Assembly (NCBI GenBank): GCA_026545765.1
Contig: CM048843.1
Coordinates: forward strand, 7,732,001 to 7,796,000
Length of the DNA stretch: 64,000 bases
Origin: Plantago major
Lineage: Eukaryota > Streptophyta > Magnoliopsida > Lamiales > Plantaginaceae
Direction: 5' to 3'
The position numbers and the translations under genes were made by a program. This document shows positions 33,334 to 44,505 of the stretch, in pieces. The notes beneath the pieces are model-generated. The model did not search any database. It was not told the origin of the DNA and worked only from the letters and a program-made list of their open reading frames with translations. Numbering within the stretch: the first letter of the stretch is position 1; the number at the start of each line of letters is the position of its first letter.

Positions 33334-35010
33334 TTACTGTTCTTTACTCGGTAGAACAAACGACCACTTAAGCTCCCTTATGGCTAGAGCATGCCTTCCA
33401 GAATCTTTGTGCAAAAAAAAAAAAAAAAAAATCCAGACAATTCCACCAACATTTATCAGATCTGCACAATGCTTGAACTGGGCAGCTGACAAAGGTTTTG
33501 TGAAAAAATCTGCAGCATTCTCTGATGTATGCACCTTTTCCACTCTTACAGTTCCTCCATCAATGATGTCCCTTATGAAGTATAACCTCACATCTATGTG
33601 CTTGGTCCTTTCATGAAAATGCTGATGTTTTGCTAATTGAATGGCACTCTGATTATCACACATCACAGAAACACAACTTTGCTCAATACCCAATTCTTTA
33701 ATCAAACCATTTAACCATATGGCTTCCTTGATTCCCTCAGTTACTGCAATGAATTCAACCTCAGTTGTTGACAGTGCAACTATAGATTGCTGAGAACATT
33801 TCCATGAGATGGCTGTACCAAACAAAGTAAATACAAACCCTGTGACAGATTTTCTAGTGTCAACATTAGAAGCAAAATCTGCATCAACAAATCCCTTTAA
33901 TGGTGAGTCTGATCCTTTTGATGCTTTGAACCTCAGACCATAATGAATTGTTCCCTTAATATACCTGGGAACACCCTTCACTGTATTCCAATGTATCATA
34001 CCTGGATTGCTCATAAATCTACTAATGATACTCATTGCAAAAGCAAGATCTGGTCTGCAGCAAATCATTGAATACATTATGCTTCCTACTGCATTTGCAT
34101 AAGGAACCTTGAACATTTCCTGTATATCAGCTTGCTTCACAGGACACTGACTCACTGATAATTTAGTTCCAGGATTTACAGGCACAGATACAGGCTTAGA
34201 CATATTCATATTGAACTTTGCAAGCACCTTAGTCAAATATGCAGACTGAGAGAGAAACAAGCTTCTATCATGTTCTTGTTTACTAATGTCCATACCAAGA
34301 ATCCTACTAGCCTCTCCCAGATCCTTCATTTCAAACTCAGAGCTCAACTTAGCCTTTAATATACTAATTTCATCAAGAGACTTCCAGCTATCAATATATC
34401 ATCAACATATAACAGCAAATAGATGCAACTCACACTGTATATATTTGAAAAATATATGCAACTGTCATACCTGCTCCTTGTAAACTGTATTGAGCTTATG
34501 AATTCATCAAACCTCTTATACCATTGACGAGGACTTTGTTTTAAACCATATAGAGACCTTTTCAACAAACATGCCTTGTTTTCCTTGTCTTCAATATGAA
34601 TGCCTTCAGGGATTTTCATATATATTGTTTCTTCTAGTAGACCATGTAAAAACGCGGTTTTGACATCCATCAGCTGTAGTTGTAAATCCCATTGAGTTAC
34701 CATGGCTAAGAGAATCCTTATAGACACATGCTTTACCACAGGTGAGAAGATTTCTGTATAATCTACACCTTCCTTCTGTGTAAAGCCCCTTGCAACAAGC
34801 CTTGCCTTAAATCTGATTGAGTGAGCTGTCCTAGTTTCAACCTTCCTTTTGAATATCCACTTACATCCCACAAGCTTCTTGTTCTTGGGTATAGTACTAT
34901 ATCCCAGCTATCATTCTTCTCCAGAGAAGCTAACTCCTCATGAATGGCTGTAATCCACTTTTCACTATCAATGCAACTAATAGCTTCTTGATAAGTGCTT
35001 GGTTCTGAGT
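33334..35010 (-). pseudogene. Ty1/copia reverse transcriptase-RNase H
   Basis: From about 35010 the minus strand reads an RT entry region (YQEAISCIDSEKWITAIHEE, ELASLEKNDSWDI). After a small frameshift come GCKWIFKRK, KARLVARGFTQKEGVDYTEI, VKTAFLHGLLEE, KRSLYGLKQSPRQWY and the catalytic YVDDI. A second frameshift near 34350 leads to FEMKDLGEASRILGMDI, then RNase H (VDADFASNVDTRKSVTGFVF, WLNGLIKELG, HIDVRLYFIRD, AADFFTKPL). The frame breaks show it is inactive. The lineage within Ty1/copia is not clear from this fragment. Confidence 0.85.
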
Positions 35011-35159
35011 AGTTGATATCCTCTTTTTCCCCTCTTTATAACCCTCTTTAAAAAAAAAATTGGGGGAGGGGGGGGGGCATAACTACGGAATTACTGAAAT
35101 GCCCTGAGGGGGTCAAAATGTAATGTTATGTTAAGAAACCTTTTTTGTGAAGGACTGGA

Positions 35160-35336
35160 CAAATGGTGGATGATTGTGAAGGACTGGACAAGATTGAGAA
35201 CCTCCAGAGCCATGACAACAACGAAATATATGAGAAGGACATCAAGTTACTGGAGAATTACTGGGCTGAAGAAGACGAGGATGAAATTCTTGTCAAAATT
35301 AATACGCCTGGCATAAGAAAGTTAATGGCATTCTAA
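35160..35336 (+). pseudogene. Importin-alpha C-terminal fragment
   Basis: The plus-strand frame reads MVDDCEGLDKIENLQSHDNN, then EIYEKDIKLLENYW and an acidic tail to a TAA at 35334. This matches the C-terminal cap of importin-alpha, the adaptor that carries nuclear-localisation-signal proteins. The armadillo repeats upstream are absent. Just before it the words tgtgaaggactggacaa occur twice, 32 bp apart, a small duplication at the edge of the fragment. The frame is open but it is only a last-exon piece. Confidence 0.75.
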
Positions 35337-35692
35337 GACATAATAAGGAACTCTATCAAGAACTAAAATTAATTCGAAAAAGTAGTGTACTCGTAGGAAA
35401 ACTTTCAGGTTAAGCTAAAATAACAAGTTTACATTTCAAGTTAACAAAAGATGGTGACACACCAAAACACCAGAGTTACTAACCATATCAAGAATCAAAG
35501 AATGAGACAAGTCAAGAATATACAATTACACATTTTTGCATCATTATCTAACCAATTACGCACTAGTTCTACGCAAGAAATTAAGATAAACTACAACACC
35601 ATCTAAAAACACCTCACAAAAAGAAAAAAGCACATCCAAATTACGGTTCCAATTTCTTGAAATCCAAATTCTACTTCAATCCGAGTTATATT

Positions 35693-36294
35693 TCATCTAG
35701 TAGCAGCAACAGTAGCCACATTATGAGCCCACCATTTCAAGCTCCTTCATATCAACCTCATTGTAAGGCAATCTCCAGTTCACAATCCATCTCTCCATTT
35801 CTTCTTCTTCATGCTTCCTCAACCATGCTTCTGACAAATAAGGCCTCCCTCTCGGCCCATCTCCCTCCAGGCCCAAGCAGCGTAGGTGACATCTCCACCA
35901 AATCCGAATCCTCCTTACCCTCTTCCGAGAACACAAATCCAAGATCCATGAAACCAGTTATTTCCTCAAATTCTAGCTCCGATAAGCTCTTGCTGAGCCT
36001 CCTGTCTCCGAACCCAGTGTCTGGGTTCCTTAAAGCTGGAGTCTTTGGGGTTCCGATCGAGCATTCTTTGCCGGAATGGATCGTTTGTAGAGGAGGTGGG
36101 TAGAGAACTGAATTGGGGGAAATTGGGTTCATTGAGTACTGGTCTCTTTTGGATCTAGTGTGGATGGTTAATTGTGGCGAAATTGGACGGATTTGTTCAA
36201 TTTGAGGAACTGGGGTTTGTAAAGATTGGATTTTTAAAAGATTGGTGGAGAACCAGAAGGAATCGAAGAGGTTTAGGATAGAGTCTGTGTACAT
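35693..36294 (-). pseudogene. DUF1685 protein pseudogene
   Basis: The minus-strand frame from 36294 has RRLSKSLSELEFEEITGFMD and LGFVFSEEGKEDSDLVEMSP, the typical start of the plant DUF1685 domain, after a long N-terminal part. Near 35870 the frame shifts, and RPYLSEAWLRKHEEEEMERW and NWRLPYNEVDMKE follow in another frame. A second shift precedes LKWWAHNVATVAATR and the TGA at 35693-35695. The two frameshifts within about 150 bp indicate a dead copy. The function of the family is unknown. Upstream (36300-36350) is a CT-rich leader-like stretch on the minus strand. Confidence 0.75.
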
Positions 36295-37017
36295 TAATGG
36301 TGTCTGGAATGTTTTGCAGAAGAGAAGAGAGTGAGAGAAATAAAAGAAGAAGAAGATGGCAGGGGAAGAAGAAGATGTGAAAGAAGAATGAAAGAAATTT
36401 GTTTGAGTATAGAAGATGGCAGGGACAAATTGGACATTTCATATTGTATTTATGACATCAGCACGACATCATAATTTGGAGGCCAATTTCCCAAAAAAAA
36501 ATTCTCTGGTCACTCACAAACGTTGTTAAGTTCAGGGGGTAATCCGGGGGTGAGGGGGTCAAACTGTAGTTTTTGAAACATTGGGGGAAAACGAAAGAGG
36601 GGGTAAATTTCAGGGGGTCAAAATGTAATTAACCATATATATTATTCTTCAACTGCAGGACTTTATTTATACTCGTCTGAGAATTTTAAAGAAAATAAAA
36701 TTAAAAAAAATATTTGCGTCCAAGATGAAGTGCACCAAGATTTTTTAAGAATCCAGGCCCACATATCACCTGTGGCTAAAACAAATTGTCACCGATTTAA
36801 ACAAAACATTTCTTGGCTTTTCTACAAAACTACACCAAAATACTCTCTAGTATGTTATGCTTCTTGAACAATTAATCTAACTCTTTCTTGAAATGTCCTT
36901 GAAGCTATATAATTATCATGCAACTGACAAATCTTAACTTTCTGAAGAACAATTTCAGAATCTGTGGGGATAAAAAGCTCCAATGCAGGCAGTCACTTCA
37001 CCAATTCCACTAAGATA
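36295..37017. other. Non-coding spacer
   Basis: It contains G-rich phrases at 36530-36630 (gagggggtcaaa, cagggggtcaaaatgtaatt) that also occur at 35095-35110 in the same orientation. No gene or clear element end was recognised. Confidence 0.4.
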
Positions 37018-37185
37018 TGTTAGAATGTGAAATATCTTAGTCTCCTATAAGTATTTCATATTTCTACTATTGTTGTATTCCTTGTTGTATTTAGATTCCT
37101 AGTTTATAGCCTACATTATAGGATTACTCTTGTATAAATATGTACGATTGTGGTAATGAGAAGGACACGGAATTATATTCTTTCA
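37018..37185 (+). repeat. 5' LTR of the tandem copia element
   Basis: It runs from tgttagaatgtgaaat to ttatattctttca and is followed by tggtatcaagtttgg, a tRNA-Met-type primer site. It differs from the LTR at 41871 by a 2-bp indel and a few substitutions. Confidence 0.9.
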
Positions 37186-37417
37186 TGGTATCAAGTTTGG
37201 TTCTCTAACATCCAACCTTCCGTTGCCATATTTTTTTCTTCCCTCTTCAATCTCGTCTGCCCTCGATCTTGGCCTCACGCCATTATCGATCTTCTCTCAT
37301 CGATTTGGCCTCACGCCATTGTCGATCCTCACCAGTCGATTCGGCCTCATGCCTTGTCGATCTTCTTCCTCTTAATTCGATTATATATAATCGATTTCTC
37401 TCTTCTATTCCGTCATC

Positions 37418-38500
37418 ATGGGCGAACACAAGAGTTCTTCCTCTTTTCACACCACTGCTTTGCTTCAAACATCAAGTCGCATGTTCCCATCACTCTTGAG
37501 ATGGAAAACGTCCAGTATGCTAATTGGGCGGAATTATTCAAGGTCCATTGCCGTTCGCACAAGGTTCTTCATCATATTATCCCGCCAAAATCCAAATATG
37601 GGACAGTTATTGAAAAGGAACCGCTCAAGGATGACGAACAGGAACTATGGGACACGTTTGATGCTGTTGTGGTGCAGTGGATTTATTCCACTATATCGAC
37701 CGATCTCTTAAACACCGTTATTGAAGCGGATGTTTCGGCTATGACTTTATGGAATCGCCTTCGCGATTTGTTTCAAGACAATGAAAATTCTCGTGCGGTT
37801 GCTCTAGAACACGAGTTTAACAACTCTTATTTACGGGATTTTTCATCAGTTTCTGCTTATTGTCAACATCTAAAGACTCTTTCCGACCAACTCAAAAACG
37901 TAGGGGCTCCGGTTACCAATAATCGTCTTGTTCTCCGTATGGTGGGGGGTCTTACACCATCTTACAAAGGTGTTGCTTCTGTTATTCGACACATGAAGGT
38001 TTTACCTCCTTTCTATGAAGTTCGATCCATGTTAGCATTAGAAGAAACTAGCATGAAGGAAGCCGCGGCTGGGAATGATGATGCGATGATGGTTGCTATG
38101 CGTGATCCGGATGAGACGCATGATTCTCGTCCGACGGGTCAAGGTCGTGGAAAGCAATTGAAGCAGCGAAACAACAAAAAGAAGGGCGGCTCGGGACAGC
38201 AGTCAGGAGGTCAAAACGGCGCGGGTCGTGGTGGAAACCGGTCCGGAGGTCAAAGCGGCATCAATTTTTCAGGTGGGCACCAATCTTGGGCCATGCCCCC
38301 TTGGTGGACTTGGATGCAGCCGCCATGGGTGTCAGACTGCGTCTTTATCCGACCCAAATTGAGTCACCCAACGGGCCGCGTTAGCCCGGAATCTTGGGCC
38401 AGCGACCCCAACAACAGCAGCAACAGGCATATGCAGCTTCTCAGTATGCTCCAACGGATATTGATTCCGCCATGCACACTATGTCTCTTTCGCAGCAGGA
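37418..38500 (+). pseudogene. Copia gag, first unit
   Basis: The start ATG at 37418 (MGEHKSSSSFH) is the likely original start. A frameshift near 37440-37480 separates it from the main frame (ELFKVHCRSHKVLHHIIPPK, QWIYSTISTDLLNTVIEADV, LWNRLRDLFQDNENSRAVAL, SYKGVASVIRHMKVLPP). The main frame is a UBN2-type gag. A Gly/Gln/Asn-rich basic segment follows. No clear zinc knuckle is seen. Confidence 0.8.
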
Positions 38501-41500
38501 TCCTAACTGGTATATGGAAACCGGGTCTTCTTCGCATATGACATCCACTCTAGGTAATCTCACGTCTTATTTTAATATGAGCAATAATAATGGTGTTACT
38601 GTTGGTAGTGGTCAGTTTATTCCGATTCGTGGTTATGGTCATACATCTTTATCTTCCCCTCACCCACCATTATCCCTCAAACATGTCTTACACACTCCAA
38701 ATCTTATTAAGAATTTCGTATCAGTTCGTAAGTTTACAACTGATAATCGTGTGTCGATAGTGTTTGATCCTTTTGGTTTTTCTGTGCATGATTTACAGAC
38801 AGGGACCCGTCTCATGAGATGTGATAGTACCAGCCCACTCTACCCCATCACTCCTTCCAGTCCTTATCCGGCCTCTTCCCCGACTACTTTCTTGCATCCA
38901 CTCTTTGGCATGATCGTTTGGGTCACCCAGGAGATTTGGTCTTAGCTTTTCTTCGAAAAAATAAATGGATTGCTTGTAATAGTTCATCTAGGTCTACTAC
39001 TTGTCAATCTTGTGTTCTTGGGAAACATATCAAATTGCCTTTTCTTTCATCAACTTCTACTACTTGTATGCCTTTCGATATTATTCATAGTGATCTTTGG
39101 ACTTCTCCTACTTTGAGTTCTTCTGGCCATCGATATTATGTGGTTTTTTTTAATTGATTTTTCGAATTTCTTGTGGATATTTCCCATTGCTCAAAAATCC
39201 CAAGTTTTCTCAGTTTTTTCGAAATTTCATGCCCATATACAAACCCAGTTTGAACGCAATATCAAAACCATACAATGTGATAATGGGGGAGAATTCGATA
39301 ATCATTCTTTTCGGCAATTTTGTGATTCTAATGGAATATCTTATCGTTTTTCCTGCCCACATACATCTTCTCAAAACGGAAAGGCCGAACGAAAATTCGA
39401 TCCATTCATAATGTTATGCGTACACTTCTCATTCATGCCTCTTTGCCACCTTCTTTTTTTGCACCATGCACTTCATATGACCACCCATCTCCTCAATATT
39501 ATTCCAAGTAAGTTGCTTGCCGATAAATCTCCTCTTCAGGTGCTTTATCATCGACTTCCATCTTACTCTCATCTTCGAGTTTTTTGGTGTTTGTGTTATC
39601 CACTTTTCCCTTCCACCACTATTCGAAAATTGTAAGCCCATTCCACTCCTTGCATTTTCTTAGGTTATCCTGACAATCATAGAGGTTATAAGTGTTATGA
39701 TTTAACCACTCGTAAAATCATTATATGCCGTCATGTGCACTTTGATGAAACCAATTTTCCCTTTGCTAAGGTTCATCACCCTAATACCGGTGCCTATGAT
39801 TTTTTGGGTGATGGTGTTTCTCCACATATTTTCCATCAAATTTCTGAGACCTTGCTGTTTCCTATACATATGGCCCAGCCTCCCCATTCCCCTTCTCCGG
39901 CCCAGCAGCGTTCTCCTTACACTGCGGCCCAATAGCGGTCTCCTTCATTCCAGCGTGTTCAGTCCACCAATTCTTCTTCTTCTTCGGCCCAACAACTTAT
40001 TCCTCACGCCCAAAGCCATACTCCCACCCATACAGCCCAACCCATTCCGTTCCACCAATTCTTCTTCTTCTTCGGCCCAACAACTTATTCCTCACGCCCA
40101 AAGCCATACTCCCACCCATACAGCCCAACCCATTCCGTTCCCCAATCTCGATTCGCCATCACTGACTTTTGGACCATCTTCAGCCCAATCACCACCTATC
40201 CGTTCATCTCGGTATACTACATATCCACCTACTCGTCCCGTCACACGCAGCCAACATGGTATACTTATGCCTAATTCGATTTTTGATCCCTCTCAGGCTC
40301 ATACCACCATTGTTACGCGTTCCCTTCCACCCCGTAACCCTTTGGCTGCCCTTCGTGACACGAATTGGAAATTAGCCATGACCGATGAATTTGATGCTCT
40401 TATTAAAAATAAGACGTGGGATTTGGTTCCACGCCCCCCAAATGTTAATGTCATCCGATCTATGTGGATTTTTACTCATAAAGTTAAATATGATGGTTCA
40501 TTTGAGCGGCATAAGGCCCGTCTTGTAGGTGATGGTAAAACTCAACGAGTCGGCATTGATTGTGGAGAGACGTTTAGTCCGGTTGAAAAACCGACGACCA
40601 TTCGTACGGTTCTCAATATTGCACTTTCGAAGCGATTGTCTGTTCATCAGCTCGACGTCAGCAATGCTTTTCTACATGGCAACCTGAAGGAGACAATTTA
40701 TAGCACCAACCGATGGGTTTTTGCGACAAGCAGCATCCGGATTATGTATGTTTATTGCGAAAATCTTTATATGGACTTAAGCAGGCTCCTAAGGCATGGT
40801 ATGAGCGGTTTGCTGATTTCGTATCGTCTATTGGTTTCTCTAATAGTAAATCTGATACTTCATTGTTTATCTACACTCATGGGTCGGAAATGGCTTACTT
40901 GCTGTTATATGTCGATGATATTATTTTGACGGCTTCGTCAGAGGATTTACGCATATCGATCATGACGCATCTTAGCTCTGAGTTTGCGATGAAGGACTTA
41001 GGGTTCTTGAATTAATTTCTCGGCATTAGTGTGACTCGTCATAAGGATGGCTTATTTTTTATCTCAGCAGAAGTATGCCGCAGAGATCATCGACCGGGCT
41101 GGTATGAGCTCGTGCAAGCCGAGTCTGACTCCTGTGGACACAAAACCGAAAGTTGGTGCTACTACGGGGGCGCCGTTTGCTTATCCGACTTTGTATCGTA
41201 GTCTTGCTGGTGTTGTACAATATCTTACTTTTACACGGCCCAATATCTCTTATGCTATCCAACATATTTGCCTTCATATGCATGATCCGTGCGAGGAACA
41301 TATGCATGCCTTGAAGTGTATTATCCGGTATCTCCAGGGTACGCTTCGTCTTGGTCTTCACTTATCTTCTTCTTCTCTTACCGAGCTTGTTGCTTATACT
41401 GATGCTGATTGGGGAGGATGTCCCGATACACGCCGTTCCACATCAGGTTACTGTGTCTTCTTGGGGGACAATCTACTCTCCTGGTCTTCGAAACGCCAAC

Positions 41501-41860
41501 CGACTTTGTCCCGTTCCAGTGCAGAGGCCGAATATAGGGGGTGGCTAATGTTGTTTCTGAGTCCTGTTGGCTTCGTAATCTTCTTCTGAAGTTAAATTGT
41601 CCTATTCGTAAGGCTACATTGGTATATTGCGACAATGTGAGTGATATCTATCTTTCTGGGAATCCTGTCCAACACCAGCACACGAAGCATATTGAAATGG
41701 ATATCCATTTTGTTTGAGAGAAAGTGGCGCGTGGTGAGGTTCGAGTTCGTCATGTGCCTTCCAGATATCAGGTGGCAGATATCTTTACTAAGGGGCTGCC
41801 TCTTGTACTATTCAACGACTTTCGGACCACTCTTAATGTTCGTGAACCTTCAGTTTCGAC
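38394..41860 (+). pseudogene. Copia pol: protease, integrase, RT, RNase H
   Basis: The protease region reads WYMETGSSSHMTSTLGNLT, with glutamate where the catalytic aspartate of DTG/DSG is expected. Integrase follows (FDIIHSDLW, IQCDNGGEFDN, SQNGKAERK), broken at least near 39157 and 39635. RT has ARLVGDGKTQRVGIDCGETF, LDVSNAFLHGNLKETIY and YVDDIILT, split at 40713 by a frameshift. RNase H has YTDADWGGCPDTRRSTSGYC and SSAEAEYRG, split near 41540. An 88-bp stretch is duplicated in tandem at 39966-40141 in the linker between integrase and RT. Confidence 0.85.
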
Positions 41861-41870
41861 TGTGGGGGAG

Positions 41871-42036
41871 TGTTAGAACGTGAAATATCTTAGTCTCCTA
41901 AGTATTTCATATTTCTACTATTGTTGTATTCCTAGTTGTATTTAGATTCCTAGTTTATAGCCTACATTATAGGATTACAATTGTATAAATATGTACGATT
42001 GTGGTAATGAGAAGGACACGGAATTATATTCTTTCA
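41871..42036 (+). repeat. Shared LTR between the two copia units
   Basis: It has a purine tract on its left and a primer site (tggtatcaagtttgg) on its right, so it serves as 3' LTR of unit one and 5' LTR of unit two. Confidence 0.9.
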
Positions 42037-42268
42037 TGGTATCAAGTTTGGTTCTCTAACATCCAACCTTCCGTTGCCATATTTTTTTCTTCCCTCTTCA
42101 ATCTCGTCTGCCCTCGATCTTGGCCTCACGCCATTATCGATCTTCTCTCATCGATTTGGCCTCACGCCATTGTCGATCCTCACCAGTCGATTCGGCCTCA
42201 CGCCTTGTCGATCTTCTTCCTCTTAATTCGATTATATATAATCGATTTCTCTCTTCTATTCCGTCATC

Positions 42269-43287
42269 ATGGGCGAACACAAGAGTTCTTCCTCTTTTCA
42301 CCCTGGGCTTGTTGTTTCAAACATCAAGTCGCATGTTTCCATCACTCTTGACATGGAAACGTCCAGTATGCTAATTCGGCGGAATTATTCAAGGTCCATT
42401 GCCATTCGCACAAGGTTCTTCATCATATTATCCCGCCAAAATCCAAATATGGGATAGTTATTGAAAAGGAACCGCTCAAGGATGACAAACAGGAACTATG
42501 GGACACGTTTGATGCTGTTGTGGTGCAGTGGATTTATTCCACTATATCGACCGATCTCTTAAACACCGTTATTGAAGCGGATGTTTCGGCTATGATTTTA
42601 TGGAATCGCCTTCGCGATTTGTTTCAAGACAATGAGAATTCTCGTGCGGTTGCTCTAGAACACGAGTTTAACAACTCTTATTTACGGGATTTTTCATCGG
42701 TTTCTGCTTATTGTCAACATCTAAAGACTCTTTCCGACCAACTCAAAAACGTAGGGGCTCCGGTTACCAATAATCGTCTTGTTCTCCGTATGGTGGGGGG
42801 TCTTACACCATCTTACAAAGGTGTTGCTTCTGTTATTCGACACATGAAGGTTTTACCTCCTTTCTATGAAGTTCGATCCATGTTAGCATTAGAAGAAACT
42901 AGCATGAAGGAAGCCGCGACTGGGAATGATGATGCGATGATGGTTGCTATGCGTGATCCGGATGAGACGCATGATTCTCGTCCGACGGGTCAAGGTCGTG
43001 GAAAGCAATTGAAGCAGCGAAACAACAAAAAGAAGGGCGGCTCGGGACAGCAGTCAGGAGGTCAAAACGGCGCGGGTCGTGCTGGAAACCGGTCCGGAGG
43101 TCAAAGCGGCATCAATTTTTCAGGTGGGCACCAATCTTGGGCCATGCCCACTTGGTGGACTTGGATGCAGCCGCCATGGGCTGCTACACCGTGCCCTTAT
43201 CCGACCCAGCCTTGGAGTCAGCCCAATGGGCTGCGTTAGCCCAGAATCTTGGGCCAGCGACCCCAACAATAGTAGCAACAAGCGTAT
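42269..43287 (+). pseudogene. Copia gag, second unit, truncated
   Basis: The ATG at 42269 gives MGEHKSSSSFHPGLVVSNIK. A frame break follows near 42350, and the main gag frame then runs 42520-43239. It is nearly base-for-base equal to unit one until gcgtatgca at about 43287, where it joins unrelated sequence. Confidence 0.85.
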
Positions 43288-44505
43288 GCAAGTGTAAGGG
43301 TCCAAATCCTTTAAGAGACTGTCAGACAATCGGATTTGACATTACATATTAGTTCTGCAATCCACAGTACCCTCCCCAAATTAAAAGTGCATGGTCTTCT
43401 TGTCCAGGGGATGCCTTCAGATAGCTGTACCCAGAATAATGTATGGCACATGCATACTAGCATTCATAAATTTTTTAGAGTAGTTGATCTTACAATTATT
43501 GACATCATACAGGAGTTTTAATATGTTACCCCCCACCATTCAGAAAAAGTAATTACTCAGGTAAATGGAACAAGATAAATTGTCAAATTAATCTAACGCA
43601 GCAGAACCTCAACAGAGACATCCCTAGAGTTAGATTAATTTCACTTTGGTCAAAACAAAGAAAGATCCTAAAAGAAACGCACCATATTTTTGCACCCTTA
43701 CACTTGCAGCATGGTTCCACAAGTAGCTCTGATAGCTATGTACAAACCTGAAAACAAAAGGTCATTTGCATGTCCTATGAATGCGAAATTATGAAATGAG
43801 AAAAAATTATTTTAACTAAAGCCTACTACCATACTAATCTATCAAGATGAATATTTTATGTAAAATATCTGTTTTATTAAAGCCTACTACTGTATTAATC
43901 TATCAATATGAATGTTTTATCCATCCTCCTTTACATGTAAAGATACAAGCACATAAAAAAGGAACAAAATCAAACCATGCAGGCCACCATTTCACATCAA
44001 CATCGTTTATCTCTGTAGTGCTGATGTGCTTTATTGTCATATTAAAGGTCCCAGCACTCACAGAATAAGTACAGCTGAAGCAGGTTTTATGCAAAGAAGG
44101 GAAAAAAAAACCAAAACTTATGCTGATGTTCAAGTCGAAGGAGATCAAAACTGAACATGAATTCCATAACTGGCCTACATATTTTGGAGAATGAAGTAAA
44201 CAATTTCCTTCTGATTTGAAAGAACAGAGAACATAAAACAAGGGGTGGATGAGAGATTGTGTTTCAGTTGGAAGGTAGATGTAAGGTCTCCAGGAGACCA
44301 GGAGCTGGTTACTGATTATTGCACGGACACATGACAAGGATATATGTTCTTACCAGTTGAAATTGGAATTTAGCAAATCATCTACCGTTGAAAGTCCAGC
44401 TGATAAAGCAAAAGTGCACCACATTCACTAAAGTCGGACAAAAAATCTAGTAATGAAGCAATTGCTACTCGAAGAAATGGGCTCCATTTGGGTTTTATGC
44501 AAAGC
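43288..44505. other. Flank containing PUS7 exon A
   Basis: Apart from the PUS7 exon at 43683-43747 no coding was recognised. A 144-codon open frame on the minus strand (43903-44337) matches nothing I know and is probably chance. Confidence 0.4.

Larger units (their letters stand above)
32558..35017 (-). mobile_element. 5'-truncated Ty1/copia element
   Basis: On the minus strand the element keeps RT, RNase H, a purine tract (aaggtggagtttgt) and a 3' LTR (33287-32558). It lies immediately upstream of PUS7 exon B, whose acceptor is only 13 bp from the LTR border. Gag, protease, integrase and the 5' LTR are gone. At the broken end (about 35020-35040) the sequence ttttcccctctttataacc repeats a 19-bp stretch of the LTR at about 32993-33011, which may mark the deletion junction. 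Confidence 0.85.
37018..43287 (+). mobile_element. Ty1/copia element in tandem form (LTR-internal-LTR-partial internal)
   Basis: The first unit has an LTR at 37018-37185, a tRNA-Met primer site directly after it, gag, protease, integrase, RT, RNase H, a purine tract (tgtgggggag) and an LTR at 41871-42036. Instead of ending there, the second LTR is followed by the primer site and a second gag region almost identical to the first, up to about 43287 where it stops abruptly. Such LTR-shared tandems arise by unequal crossing-over between LTRs of two copies. The short LTR (166-168 bp) and UBN2-type gag fit the Ale/Retrofit group. Numerous stops in pol make it inactive. Confidence 0.9.
32037..43747 (-). 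pseudogene. PUS7/TruD-family pseudouridine synthase, dismembered
   Basis: Three minus-strand exons are recognisable in the correct order. Exon A (43747-43683) encodes FVHSYQSYLWNHAASVRVQKYG with the cag acceptor and gtgcgt donor. Exon B (32544-32476) encodes EFSFTNLTGAHRQVFQTQKDFEW. Exon C (32379-32037) encodes ELIKYTDVNIPQAETDWEII, an acidic spacer, and ALKLSFTLPASCYATMAIREL ending TSTS. These fit the C-terminal half of eukaryotic PUS7, which modifies uridines in tRNA and mRNA. The expected acceptor AG before exon C reads GG. The exons between A and B were not found, and two copia elements plus other gene pieces occupy the interval. The last residues after TSTS are also not seen. The family call is strong; function is very unlikely. 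Confidence 0.8.

Noticed and set aside
35095-36630. G-rich phrases as possible terminal inverted repeats around the importin and DUF1685 pieces
   Set aside because: Both occurrences are in the same orientation, so they cannot be inverted ends; kept only as a remark.
37018-43287. Two independent neighbouring copia insertions
   Set aside because: The units share one LTR directly, with no host sequence or target duplication between them.
43903-44337. 144-codon minus-strand ORF
   Set aside because: No recognised family, no splice or start context, and AT-rich surroundings; probably chance.
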